NCBI GenBank assembly: GCA_013076295.1
Contig: RQOL01000139.1
Coordinates: 1,736,001-1,800,000 of the forward strand
DNA from: Sanderia malayensis
Lineage: Eukaryota > Cnidaria > Scyphozoa > Semaeostomeae > Pelagiidae
Length of the DNA stretch: 64,000 nucleotides
Direction: 5' to 3'
The notes beneath the pieces are model-generated. The model was given only the letters and a program-made list of their open reading frames with translations, made no database searches and had not been told where the DNA came from. The position numbers and the translations under genes were made by a program. The stretch's first letter is position 1. Each line of letters opens with the position of its first letter. This document shows, piece by piece, positions 45,109 through 57,161 of the stretch.

Positions 45109-46347
45109 CTACATATTAAAATACGAAATTTTAACAATTTTGGCACCGCGTGCCAATTCGGCCTGCTCTGCCGAAAGTTTGTGGGAAGGGTTTTGAGCAA
45201 CCACCTTCCCAGCCTTGTCTTTGCGGGGCTTTCTTTTGGGCTGGGCTTTCCCAATTGTAATGAAAGCCTCTTTTTGTGTTCTGTAAATTAACACATATAA
45301 CATTGATATGTTAAAGGTTATTAACATTTTGTAAAAAGATGCAATGCCATTGTTAAAGTGTGTATGTTAAACATGTGAAATAGAATGTAAAAAGGTGTAC
45401 GTACACAATTTCATTTGTCGGGATTCTTCTCCCAGTTGCAAAAACAAAATGAAAACGTTTGCCGGCCAATTCTGGGAATTGGTCGGCACAGTTTCTCTTC
45501 AGTGTAGAGATACTACTATATGTTATTCCCTAGGAGAAAAAGAGCATGCAAAGAATAATGGTTGATAGCAGCTATGAAGATGGGAAATTTACTAATAAAT
45601 ATATTAATGTATTTAATATAATTACTCTGGTTTCTTTGCCAAGGGTTATCATAATGTTATTTTCCTTTGGCTTTGCATTTGCCATGTTGAAATGTTCTCA
45701 AAATGAAATGTTGAAATGCATGTAAAATTAGTATAAGGTTAATGGAAAATGCTGCTGAGGGAGAATTATGGAAGATTAGAAAATGTTGTATTCCTTAATT
45801 TATGAAATTCTGATAGTATGGAATTAATATATGAAGAGCGAAGATTGAAAATGTTAATAATAGGAAAGATACTTACAAATCTGCAATTGGGCGCGTAAGG
45901 TGCGATAAACGAATGCTGAAGTAAACAAAGGTAAGTAGTGTTAAAAATTGGTACACAATAAGTGTAAACTTTTTGTTGATAACTATGGATTCCTTTTAAG
46001 GCTCTTTTAGTTAATCTGCCTTTGTTTTCTTAAATTTGTAAACTTTATAAAGTCATTTAGAAAAACCTTTCACTTACTTGAATTTGGTGCGATCGAGATC
46101 TGAAAGATTTTCGCGCGCTCAAGTCAAAGCTATTGTCTTTCGAAACTATAGCAACAATATCAAGATGGCCCCACGGAAAAGAATGAAATCGAGGTCTTCT
46201 GGACGGATGGACATACATAGTATACCTACATACTATATACATACTATCTTTCAAAAAGTGGCCGATAACGTCTGGAGTGTAAGCCTCGTTAACACTATGG
46301 GGCAGGCACGTGTGCACGTCTCGTCTGTCCCTGCAAGAAGAAGACAA
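45109..46347 (-). CDS. Unknown four-exon gene, copy A
   Basis: Exon a ends at 46078 (...RKSFRSRSHQIQ, donor GTAAGTG). Exon b is 45915-45877 (13 codons). Exon c is 45529-45405 (125 nt). Exon d is 45280-45109, ending in a stop. All joins keep phase without stops. The exon c protein is ITYSSISTLKRNCADQFPEL then AGKRFHFVF. Exon d is Lys-rich (AQPKRKPRKDKAGKVV) and ends SAEQAELARGAKIVKISYF. I recognise no domain. The start is unsure; ATG at 46347 is the longest option. The basic tail suggests nucleic-acid binding, which is inference. Confidence 0.55.
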
Positions 46348-46493
46348 AGGAAAAGAAGAAAGACAAATGAAACAAAGGAAACGTTGTTACAAACTCTCAC
46401 GTGCGAGAATTTTATGTGCGAAATTATTATTATTACATTGTAGGGGAAAAGAAGCCTCGGCCTCGGTAGATAGCGATGACGACGAAAAGTGCC

Positions 46494-47115
46494 GATGAAA
46501 TCGTAAGAATAAGATATGGTAATAATATTATTTGATCTTTGTCAATCTTTTCAATCAAACACTATTAAGCAAACTATAATGAGTTATGGTGTGTTTAACT
46601 TTAATTGTTATCTATCAAATATAGAATTTTTACATATTGGAAGAGAATAATGCATCCTTTCAACAGGCATGGCAGGCTTGGGTAAGTTTGTTACTCCAGT
46701 TGTTGTATGAAATAAGCAAAAAAGGCAATTTCAGAGCAGTTGCATCGGAATAATGGAAGTCTGCTCTGCTGCTTTATTTTGATGGGCTAGCTGACCCTGA
46801 TATAAGCAATGAATTGGCATTGCTGTAACCTGGAAAGTATTGTAAATTATTGAAACTGTGTGTTTGGTTAGTGGTTTCACATAATTTATTGTTGCAGGTG
46901 TTGATTGCTGAACATAAAAATGAAAGGATGTCCCTACTGGGTTTTTTGTGTGGTAAGTGTCTAATTAATATGTGGGTTTTAAAATTAGAACAATAGTATA
47001 TCAATCGAACTGAATATTACGATGAACTGAATTTGGAACTATTTAAACAGGAAAAAGCATTGACCATGCATAAATATGGGAAATTTGTGAGATTGATTGG
47101 TAGGCTAAAAAAGGT
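46494..47115 (+). CDS. Putative + strand multi-exon gene, copy B
   Basis: Tentative partner of the 44109 gene: MTTKSADEI, then YILEENNASFQQAWQAW, with donors and acceptors in the same places. The third exon has diverged. Function unknown. Confidence 0.25.
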
Positions 47116-47470
47116 AAGCTATTATTAGTATGAATAATTCATGCATGATCAAGGCCACTAAGCTACAAAACAACAGAACTACAAACTATCAAAGTACATA
47201 ACTTAACTACAAACTATCGAACAACATAACTACTTAAATACAAACTATTTACAAACTATCAAACAGTAAAAACCTGCATATAAGATCCTCCATCTTATTT
47301 TCTAGGCTATTTTGGTAGTGAAGAATGGAAAACAATCGGTAAACTATAAGACAATATCATGTGAACATGACTATGAAAAAATACATAGAAAAATGGAATA
47401 TTCTGTGGTAGGTTCTTAAAAATAGGAGGTTCTTATATGTAGGTTTTTACTGTATAACTATGTACAGTAT

Positions 47471-48619
47471 CTACATATTAAAGTAAGAAATTTTTACAAT
47501 TTTGGCACCGCGTGCCAATTCGGCCTGCTCTGGCGTAAGTTTGTGGGAAGGGTTTTGGGTGACCACCTTCCCACGCTCTTTCTTGGGGGCCTTTCTTTTT
47601 TGTTGGCCAGCAATTTTTACAAAGGCCTCTTTTTGTGTTCTGTAAATTAACACACATAAGACTGATATGTTAAAGGTTGTTAACATTTTGTAAAAAGATG
47701 CAATGCCATTGTTAAAGTCTGTATGATAAACATGTGAAATACAATGTAAAAAGGTGTACATACACAATTTCATTTGTTGGGATTCTTCTCCCCGTCACAA
47801 AAACAAAGTTGAATTGTTTGCCGGCCAATTCGGGGAATTGGTCGGCACATTGCTTTTTAAGAGCAGAAATACTGCTATATGTTATTTCCTAGGAGAAAAA
47901 GAGCATGGAAAGAATAATGGTTGATAGCAGTTATGAAGATGAGAAATGTACTAATAAATATATTAATGCATTTAATATAATTACTTTGGTGTCTTTGCCA
48001 ACAGTTATGACAATTTGCTTGTCCTTTGGCTTTGCATTTGCCATGTTGAAATGTTCTTAAATTGAAATGTTGAGATGCATGTAAAATTAGTATAAGGTTA
48101 ATGAAAAATGCTGCTGAAGGAGAAATATGAAGAATTTGAAAATGTTGTATATCTAAATTAACAATATATTCTGATAATATAGTGGGAATGAATATATGAA
48201 GAGCAAAGATTGAAAATCATAGCAATAGGAGAAGATACTTACAAATCTGAATGAGCAGGTAACTTAAATAACGAATGCTGAAGTAAACAAAGGTAAGTAG
48301 TGTTAAAAGTTGTTACACAGTGACTGTAAAATTGTTGTTGATAACTATGGATACATTTAAGGCTGTTTTAGTTAATATGGCTTTGTGTTCTTAAATGTTT
48401 AAACTTTCAAAAGTTATTTAAAAAAAATTTTTCACTTCCTTGAATTTGGTGCGATCGAGATCTGAAAGATTTTCGCGCGCTCAAGTAAAAGCTATTGTCT
48501 TTCCAAACTATAGCAACAATATCAAGATGGCCCCACGGAAAAGAATGAGATCGAGGTTTTCTGGAAGTATGGAAACAACGTGGTGTTGGGTGAATTCCGA
48601 TGTTACAATAATTCTGCAT
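47471..48619 (-). CDS. Unknown four-exon gene, copy B
   Basis: Exon c (47888-47764, again 125 nt) and exon d (47639-47471) are open, join in the same phase as copy A and encode ITYSSISALKKQCADQFPEL and a Lys-rich tail ending TPEQAELARGAKIVKISYF. Differences from copy A are largely conservative (K/R, S/T, R/K). Exon b (about 48285-48251) is 35 nt rather than 39, and the exon a donor is GGAAGT instead of GTAAGT, so this copy may use another start or be damaged 5'. Confidence 0.5.
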
Positions 48620-49078
48620 ATGAAAGTATGAATGGCAAAGACTATAGATAAAAGTGAACTACAAATTGGTGTAAAAATAGAGAGGGTATGTTAAGTTGAA
48701 CAATAATCAGGTAATGCATAAGTATAATAAATGGACATTTATTAAAGGTTGACTCCCACACTAAATAATGGTGTGATTATTCAGTAAACTTCTTTCATTT
48801 CCCTATAAATCACAATGAAATGACAACACTATTCAGTGTGAAAATTTACATGTCATAAGTTTTAATATATTTATGACTTTATTATATATTATTTATTCTT
48901 TGATGGATTGTTATTTGATTGTCTTTCTTTATTATGTAAACAAAAATATATAAAATGTTATGAATTAATATTGATAATATGATATATACAATATTTTCTC
49001 AATGACTGTTTTGAATGTGGCAGTTTTTCTGCAAGGTATATAACTTGTCTGTTCTCTACTGTACCATACTATATATTT
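48573..49078. other. AT-rich, no gene
   Basis: Very AT-rich, grading into the TACATA-type repeats. No feature seen. Confidence 0.5.
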
Positions 49079-49579
49079 CATTATGTTATACATTACCATA
49101 TATTACCATATACTACATTATTATACATTAATATATATACCATACATTACTATACACACTGTACATTACTATATACCTACATAAAAACATACTATACCTA
49201 CTATAAAAACATACCATACCTATTATAAAACCATACTATACCTACATACTATAACAACATAATATACCTACTATACCTACTATACCTACTATAAAAACAT
49301 ACTATACCTACTATACCTACTATAAAAACATACTATACATACTATACCTACCATAAAAACATACTATACATACTATACCTACCATAAAAACATACTATAC
49401 CTACTAAAAAACATACTATACCTACTATAAAAAATACTATACCTGCATACCTACATACATACATACATACCTACATACATACATAAATACATACATACAT
49501 ACATACATACATACATACATACATACCTACATACATACATACATACATACATACATACATACATACATACATACATACA
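49079..49579 (+). repeat. CATAC/CTATAC micro- and minisatellite
   Basis: Irregular CATACTATACCTACTATAAA units to about 49445, then pure CATA repeats (49455-49579). Confidence 0.9.
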
Positions 49580-50853
49580 TGGGCTGGGTTCGGTCGCTTC
49601 GCTCCCTCCCCGGAGCCCGTCAAGTAAACAAAGCTTAATCTGGTTGGCGCGCTTCACGCGCTGCATTCGCTGCCGCTCATGCCCATACATACATACATAC
49701 ATACATACATACATACATACCCTACAATACATACCCCACAATACATACCCTACAATACACACCCTACAATACATACCCTACAATACATACCCCACATAAC
49801 ATACCCTACTATACATACCCTACAATACATACCCTACAATACATACCCTACAATACATACCCTACAATACATACCCTACATAACATACCCTACTATACAT
49901 ACCCTACAATACATACCCTACAATACATACCCTACAATACAAACCCTACAATACAAACCCTACAATACAAACCCTACATAACATACCCTACGATACATAC
50001 CCTTCGATACATACCTTACAATACATACCCTACAATATAAACCCTACAATACATACCAGTTTAAATGGGGAAAATCGTGCAAATAGCGCCTGAAAAATTC
50101 ATAACTTTGACTTTGTTGCCATTGGGCCTAAGCGTTGCAAGCATGCCTAAGCAAGGCCTACTACAAAAATAACAACTCTTTCAACTAAAATACAGCTGTC
50201 ACCTGCGTTCCGAATTGCTTCCTGCAACTCTCCAGGGTCTTTGAAACAATTAGCAGATCTTTACAAAGAAAATTCAGCTCGTAAAACACTTTGAAAGGCG
50301 CCCTTTGTGTGCAAAACAAAAACACGCGTCTTCTCCAAAAGTACCTGCTGCAACCGAGGGCGAATAGCGAAAAACGACCGAAAATTCGCATGGGTCGCCT
50401 GCAAGCCGAGGGCGAATAACGAAATTTGATCGACAACCACAAAGGTCGCGCGAAAAGAGCCAATCAAATTGCAGCAAAAAGCGAAACGCGTCACGTGAAC
50501 AGCGAACGCTTTGTTCGAAGATGGAGTTCGTGACGCGAATTTGGAAGTTTCGCCAGCGTAAACCGTGGTTTATTCGTGATAGCCAATTAGGCGAACTTTA
50601 ACAAAGAATTTCCCAACCTTTTAGTCGAAACTGTGAGCTCTCATATAGATAACTTTTCGGTTCAGCCGGCAAAGAACAACTCACTTAAAAATAGGGCAAA
50701 TTGAGGGTCTAAAAAAAAAAGCCTTTATGGATACCTCGTTCGCCGTTTCGGCCCATTGTTTTGGGGCGTTCGAACTATTGTTTCGGGTCGAATCTATTGT
50801 TTCAGGCAGAGTTTCGCCACCGTCACGTGACATCACAGAATATATATATTAGA
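49580..50853 (-). mobile_element. Non-autonomous Helitron-like element
   Basis: On the minus strand it starts A|TCTAATATATATATTCTG at 50853 with GTCACGTGAC. The body shares GGGCCGAAACGG, CACGGTTTACGCTGGCGAAA and GATTGGCTC blocks with other copies. A microsatellite follows (49684-50060), then the GCGCGCTTCACGCGC hairpin and a GGGAGGGAGCGAAGCGACCG tail. The 3' end near 49580 is not a clean CTAG, so it is approximate. Confidence 0.75.
49684..50060 (+). repeat. ACAATACATACCCT minisatellite in a Helitron-like element
   Basis: About 25 units of a 14-bp core with CATAACATACCCTACTATA variants. Confidence 0.95.
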
Positions 50854-50938
50854 TTCTGAAAATAACAGATAAAGCCAGAAAAAATAACTGATTTTGTTAT
50901 TATGTAGATTGCTTTATTTACAAATGTGTGTCTCATAA

Positions 50939-51567
50939 TTGCAGGTAACACAAGACACCATGCAGAGTTTCCCAAAGGTATGGCCATGGTTTTATTTTAT
51001 TTATCATTATACACTTTATTTATTACTACAAAGTTACACATTAAAAAAGTGTTGCAAACAAATACCATATTACAAATGCAAGTCTAAAGCTGGTTACTTA
51101 TTTTATATGCGTTTCTCAGGAAAGCACACAATTTTTTTAGAAAACTAGAATCATCAGCTGACAACATGAAAATAAATTTCTCATCAATATCTAATTTTTT
51201 GATATTTGAAAATTTTAATGCTGGACATTTGCAGAAGCTTTTCTTGAGGTTCCGAACATGCGCTACACTTCAACAGAAAATGTTTTTTGTTTTCTACACA
51301 TTGCAGATTCCAGAACTTACAGATTCTCTTGTCTTCCTTTATTCTTTTACGTCTCCCAACTTCTATATTCAGTTACACAATAGCGAAAATGTGCTGAAAA
51401 CAATTGGAGACAATACTAAATGGGGGTCAATGCTAAATTTGTCTTGTTTTGGCTTGTATTTTTTTACTCAGGCTGGACCAGAAAACAATTACTGTAAAAT
51501 TTTAATGACAGACAGTTTGTCAGTAAAAAGTTTCTCTTGGCTGTCAGCTATGAAAAGCATGGCATGA
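50939..51567 (+). other. Unrecognised ORF region
   Basis: A possible small exon at 50944-50976 (TTGCAG|GTAACACAAGACACC ... CCAAAG|GTATGG) and a 133-codon ORF at 51166-51567, hydrophobic and Phe-rich. No family recognised; it may be chance. Confidence 0.2.
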
Positions 51568-51766
51568 CAGCAGGCTTTCTAAACGAAGTCTTTATTGATC
51601 AAAACGTAACCATCTACATGAAGTAGCAAAGTGATAAATCACGTAATATCTTAAATAATTTAAGCGTGTTCCCTTTTGCTAAGTTTTCCAAAAATTTTTC
51701 AATGGGTATCTACTTTATTACTTGATATACTTGTACTTAATTCTTGCCCAGTGTCAATTAATTTTA

Positions 51767-53190
51767 GGTCAAGTCTCTAGTCATCCGAGAGATACAAACG
51801 GAGCAAGGGCTCAGAATGGAAGTCCAGAGTGTTAAAAAAGGAAGAAAATGCATCTCATCATGTGGTGGTAATTCTTGGTCTCCTTCAACAACAGAGTTCT
51901 TCCACGTGAAGAAGTACAAGTATGAAGTTGGAAAAGATTTCAAACGGTTGGTATTTTATCTGTGCACGTATGAAGATTACAACACTGCAGAAAAAAGCTC
52001 ACAACGAGGAAAAAGAATGTGTGCCTCCTTCTAAAGAGTGCAATAATCAAAATTACTCATAGATTGATCAGTATTTCACATCTGATTCAGAGTTGCTTAG
52101 TATGTGTGAAATCGATTTAAAAGTTCAAGATGCATCCAAACAACAAGTCTGTGGTACACTTAACTATGAAAACTGCAATACACCCAGCAACAAGAGAAGA
52201 TGAAAGCAGTCCTTGCAACCTAGAATAATGATGACTTTCAGGAGATGCTCTCAACTTTTGATGAAAGATTTTCATTTAGAGTAACCACAGTTAATGTTAA
52301 TTATAGCAAAAGAGATGTGCTATGCAGAAACATTGCTCAGTATTCTTGTATTTCTGTATGTATTGAGGAGATGCACAAAGTACGAAAAGGAATGGAAGTC
52401 TTTGGCGTTCTCTATATTCTTGAGAATGATTTTGAGGAAAGCAAGCATGAGTTTCTCCCTCCAACGAAACAGAAAGCGGCAAAGATTTTATCTCTCTTCG
52501 GGACTGTAGACTATACATGTTTGGTAAGCGGTGATATGTATGCCCGCACGAAAAGGGATCTGGAAGAAGACATTTTTTATAACTTTACGAATTTTTTGGA
52601 ATCATTGCAACTTGATGGTTCTAAAGAATTGCCCATAATAGTGCTCGAAGAAGATGGCACAGAAAAGGAAAAAACCATCACGATTACGTTAGAAGAAGTT
52701 GCAATGTTCTTTAATAAAAAACACTGCAACTTTGAAAGAAAACAAAAGAAAGAAAACAAAAGAAAATCATTTATTCGTTTCAAAAAAGATTAAGATGCAA
52801 CTCTGTTGAAATGCTAAAATCTTAGTTCCAAGCATTTCATGGAACTGGGAATCTCCTTTAGAGTATAGAGATAAGAACAGCATCAAAGATATTAAATTTG
52901 ATTACATTTGTGAGATTCCAGCTAACAAAGCACATTATCTTGGTTATATTGTGCCCTTTAACATTTTCCCCCATCAAGTGAAGTGTCTGATAGCCGATTA
53001 TCTTTCTGAACAGGCACAAAGCAATTATTCTGAAATTTTTGACTTTGATACTGAATATTATATCAAGCATTCCAATGCCCTGGAAATAGAAAAGGCCAAT
53101 GTAGCTGATGTAGAGGAAAACAAAGTCAACACTGATCCAGACAGTGAAATTGAGAGCGATGCAAATTACACTGATATGAGTGAAAAATAA
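51767..53190 (+). pseudogene. Unrecognised multi-ORF coding block
   Basis: After ATTTTAG at 51766 a frame gives VKSLVIREIQTEQGLRMEVQ and YKYEVGKDFKRLVFYLCTYE to 52034. 52245-52793 is a 182-codon ORF (VFGVLYILENDFEESKHEFL, DLEEDIFYNFTNFLESLQLD) ending Lys-rich. 52951-53190 is an acidic 79-codon ORF ending EIESDANYTDMSEK. Codon use and length look coding, and gaps between them carry stops. I cannot identify domains. It could be a decayed transposon or host gene. Confidence 0.35.
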
Positions 53191-53434
53191 ACTTCTTCTT
53201 GGGTTTAGTATTCCTAGATTGAATTTTATTGTTCTGTTAGATTTCACTCAATGTTTTATGCTGGGAATCAATATAGTTTTGGTCCAACCTGGAGGAAGCA
53301 AATTTTAAAAATGCTGTTTTGACCACCCCTAAATCTTTAAGAAATAAGTTGTGACCCCGCCATGTTTTCCTCCGGCCCCTATGGGACTTAAAAAATGAAA
53401 GGTCCCTATAGGGTCCAGGTACATCACTCCAGGT

Positions 53435-53638
53435 TTGGAAGGAAATGGCACGATCAAGTTTGACCATTTTGGAACGAAATCTACAATAACAGTCAATACA
53501 TGCAACGTTATTTTAAATATTCCTGTTTTGGAAAAGTACCATGTCTCAACAGATTTTTTCATGAGATCGTTCTTTGAAAACATAAGATCTGATTCTGGTT
53601 TCGGGAAAGAAACCTTAACATTATCTACATGGTCGTAA
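53435..53638 (+). other. Short unrecognised ORF
   Basis: 67 codons, MEGNGTIKFDHFGTKSTITV onward. No motif. Possibly a continuation of the block upstream. Confidence 0.2.
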
Positions 53639-53654
53639 TTTACAATATGTTTTG

Positions 53655-53727
53655 CTTTTGTTTCTTTAAATTATCCAATAGTCAATTGAATTTTGTTTCT
53701 TTAATTTATCCAATAGTCAATTGAAAC
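53655..53727 (+). repeat. Short direct duplication
   Basis: TTTGTTTCTTTAAATTATCC and CAATAGTCAATTGAA occur twice, about 37 bp apart. Confidence 0.8.
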
Positions 53728-55320
53728 CACGGTTCCCTCACCCCTGAGACGCACCAGAGGACAATATTTGAGCAGTGAACTTTCCCTGCCATTCACTCTA
53801 CAGCGGGAGTGCTTTGGTGAGAAACAGGTTTGTTTGGAGAAAGAGGTAACAAATGCAAGCTCACATCCCCTGCCCTTCTAGAAAAGGCAGCATTAACAGT
53901 CCATTTTCCACGGTACAGTCAGCGATAATATACGCACATGTCCCGGTTGGTGAGGTGCGGTGGTAAACTTCAATTGACAAGTGTATTATTTTGTATGTAC
54001 TGGGTAAATGTATTTGTGGTAGAGAAAACTTATTATGATTGCAAGTACATCAGCTCAGTCCCATTTTGGCAATGTGTTTTAGTGCCAGGTAGAGGTTTAG
54101 AGCATGCTGCCAGGTGGTGGGTACAGAAAAGTTTGCTGCATTTTGAGCCATCAGAAAGTATTCTCTACAGTGATTGTGGTGGTCGTACTTGACTACATGC
54201 TCACTAACATAGTCCAATTCACATGAAGCAACAAATGTTCTTGTCCACCATGAAGATGTGGCAAAAAATAGAGTGAATCCAAACGTCTGGACTTCTCCGA
54301 ACTTCGGAGATGTCCGGATGGTGACTTGAACTATGTTCACCCTTACTGCAAGAATCAGGATTTAAATGATGATCCCTGATCCTTGCGATGAATGTGAACC
54401 AGACTTAATGGCGGAGTAAACAGAACAGATTATCCTGACAAATGAGTTATCCTGCCTGGGTATAACTATAGCTATTATGTTCAGATTTTCAAGCCTTTGT
54501 ATTTGTTTTGTTGTATAGCTATAAAGGTGTTTGTTGTAAATTTTTTTATTGCTGTTGTAGCTGTTATACTGCCTCTTTTGCCTTTTTGTTATTCAGTTGT
54601 TTTGGTGAGTCTTTACTTCGACACTTCGGTTTAAGTACATTGTGATCGAATGCAATAGCTTGTAACAGTACAGCTGTGTTTCCTAGAGCTTGAGATGGGA
54701 AATTCTTAATTAAACCTCTAACAGTTCGTGAGAACGTGTACCCTTATATAAAATTGTTGAAAGTGCCTTCCAAAAACAATTTTTAATACATATATCCATA
54801 CATTATTAATGTACTGCCAATTTAATGAATGTCAATAGAAGGATGTTGTAATCAGTTAGATCGTTTCTAGAAATACTTCGCGCACGTGTTCATCCCATTT
54901 TGGACATCACAAACTTTGGGGGCTGTTGCTAGTTTCCTCTCATTGACTTGTCAAAACAGTTAGGCAGACATTAAAACCTAAAGTATAACTGTGGGTACGT
55001 AAAGTGTTAGTAAGGTGGAGAAAAAATGACAATGGAAAGCAAATATGAAATTACCATATTTTTTTCTCAACCTGGACATTGTTTTACTGTTAGGTGCTGT
55101 AGAAGGCTGGGCACAGTTTGGAAAAAACAACGTTTACTTGGTTGAGATGCTATCAAGTCTACACGTATGCATATTTAAGAAAGCTTGAGGTGAACTGCCA
55201 ACGAAATAATTCACGTAACGCTAATGGCACTCACCATGCCCACATCCACCACAAAATGGAGCATCTTCCCGTGCCAAACGAACACAAATAGCACAATTCA
55301 TCTGTAAAGTTGCTCCTAGG
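53728..55320. other. No gene recognised
   Basis: Mixed-composition sequence. The only structured site seen is a hairpin at 54286-54318 with TTCTCCGAACTTCGGAGA at its tip and GGAC/GTCC outer stem. Confidence 0.4.
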
Positions 55321-55411
55321 CCATGTTGGGCTACGTTACTGCTTCGTTCTGCTATATCATAGTTCTGGGCTTTGTTGTTTCATTATTCGAACTGTATGTT
55401 CGTAGTTGCCG

Positions 55412-55503
55412 CGAGATTTGTAGTTGCCGTGGGATTTGTAGTTGCCGTGGGATTTGTTCTTCCTGTGGGATTTGTTGTTGCCATGGGATTTGTTGTTGCC
55501 GTA
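55412..55503 (+). repeat. 18-bp tandem repeat, five copies
   Basis: Unit ATTTGTAGTTGCCGTGGG with variants. In one frame it gives a Cys-rich reading that mimics a small secreted protein; I treat that as an artefact. Confidence 0.9.
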
Positions 55504-55597
55504 ACTGTGTTTGTTGTTTTTGTGGTTTATTGGGTTTGTGTGGATGCTATTTGAATTGCAAGTGGCAGTTATGGGCCGCTGTAGTTAAGTGTCTTTT

Positions 55598-56069
55598 TCA
55601 TTGTTCTTTGATTCCAGCTCTTTGCGAATGCCTTTCTTTTTCTTGAGGGTTTTGTTTCTTTACTGTATTTCTCTGCCAGTCATCTTGCATGATTATGGCA
55701 ACGAATCTTGATGTATGAGAAATGCAACTTTCGAGCACATGAATTTTATGCTTTTCAATCAATTTTCCATCCATTTGAATAGCAGCAAAATACTTTGGCA
55801 TGATACCAGATCTTGAAATGCACTCTTCAAGTATTGATTTCGAATCAATAACAGAAGTATCTTCCGAGACTATGCTGCAAAAAAACTGATTCAATTATGT
55901 TGAAAATGTCACATACCGGTTGTTTGGGGTACTTGAGTCCACCCCTTGTAAGGCTGGCATTTAATTTTGCGTTTTGGATGTTCATTTCCTCAATCTTTAT
56001 CAGCATGCCAAGTGGATTTATGTCTGTGCATATTTTATCCCTTGCAGTTGTATTTTTTGTTTTTTGCAA
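55598..56069 (-). pseudogene. Unrecognised coding fragment, possibly transposase
   Basis: Two minus-strand frames (56069-55845 and 55894-55598) read ASLTRGGLKYPKQPVCDIFN and DTSVIDSKSILEECISRSGI. The TRGGLKYP stretch resembles C-terminal segments of P-element/THAP9-like or related transposases, but the match is weak. No catalytic residue is seen. 56540-57160 downstream shows nothing. Confidence 0.3.
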
Positions 56070-57161
56070 TAGATTGTAAAATTGCTTTGTGAGCTTTTTA
56101 ATTACAGTGCCAGATACATAAACAACGACATCCTTTTCATTTTCGGGTTAATGGCACAATTTATTTTGTTTTTGTGACTTGTTTCCTGGAAAATGTTTCT
56201 GCAAAGACAGGCATGAAATATAGAATGAACCCTGAAATAAAATCTTGTGTTGATCCATGAAGTCACAATGAGCTCTATGCTGGGCCACCATAGAGCTCAT
56301 TGTTTAGGCTCTCTTCTTTTTTGTAGTGAAGCCATCATCTTCAACTATTATAGAGATTTGTTGCTGATCACAATAGCGAATAAATATTTCTTGCGGAACA
56401 AACACAGACATATTTAGGAATGTTTTATTTGTAATTTTTAACAATTTACTCGACAAAAAACTTAACCTAGGCCTAGTCAAGAAAGTTTGGCATGCCCATA
56501 AAGAGAATGAAAGCAACTGACTTGAAGATAAAAACAAAAATGCATAGCTAGTTAAATTGCAACAGAATTTGTTTAGTGCGACTCACCATCCACAAATTCA
56601 CTATTGCCCATTTTCTGCTAGCTTTAGTTTAACCGGAAACAAGGCTTGCAAATTCTAGACAATTGTCTATAATGATTGTATCTGCGTTTTGTATGAACAC
56701 ACGAAGAAAATGATTGTCACAAAGTTCAAAGAGCATAAGAATGACTGAACCTATTGAACTAAGCTAGTTGTTTTTTATTCTTCTTGAACTTAGCCATTGA
56801 TTTGGGAGGAGGGAGGGTGTGAATTCACATCTGCAACTCCAATGCGACATTATAGAGTAATAAAATATATATAATTGTTTTGTTCAAAAAATTGTTTGTT
56901 CATATTTGTTTTGTCTAATATATGCTGCAAATATTAATGTAGCCTATATACATCTATACACTTAGATATTTTTATACATCATTATCTGTTTGTTCCAATT
57001 TTCAATTGCTGTCTAAATTTTTGTCTGTCGTCTGCAACAGCTTTTGTTGAATGAGTTTACCAATTGTTTGGATTTATAAAATGTGTTGCACCATCGTATT
57101 GATTCCCACCTTGATCTGAGTAGGCTACTTTTCTTGTCATGTGCACAAGTTATTTAATACT

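Larger units (their letters stand above)
43900..48572. repeat. Tandem segmental duplication, two copies of about 2.3 kb
   Basis: 43900-46210 and 46253-48572 are direct copies, colinear throughout (AAAAAGTGGCCGATA at the start, ATGGCCCCACGGAAAAGAAT near the end), separated by about 40 bp of TACATACTATA-type sequence. Exons, introns and ACTACAAACTA tracts are present in both. The two copies differ by substitutions and small indels, so they are not an assembly echo. Confidence 0.9.

Noticed and set aside
46078..46498. + strand ORF starting MAPRKRMKSRSSG-like at about 46164
   Set aside because: Antisense to exon a of the minus-strand duplicated gene. The minus strand has the phase-consistent splice joins, so I prefer it, though I cannot exclude a + strand exon.
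49451..49981. Met/Tyr/Cys and Ile/His/Thr/Tyr repeat ORFs on both strands
   Set aside because: Microsatellite artefacts of CATA and ACAATACATACCCT repeats. The readings at 14730-14965 are the same.
55323..55646. Cys-rich 107-codon ORF resembling a small secreted protein
   Set aside because: Its Cys pattern comes from an 18-bp tandem repeat that is open in more than one frame.
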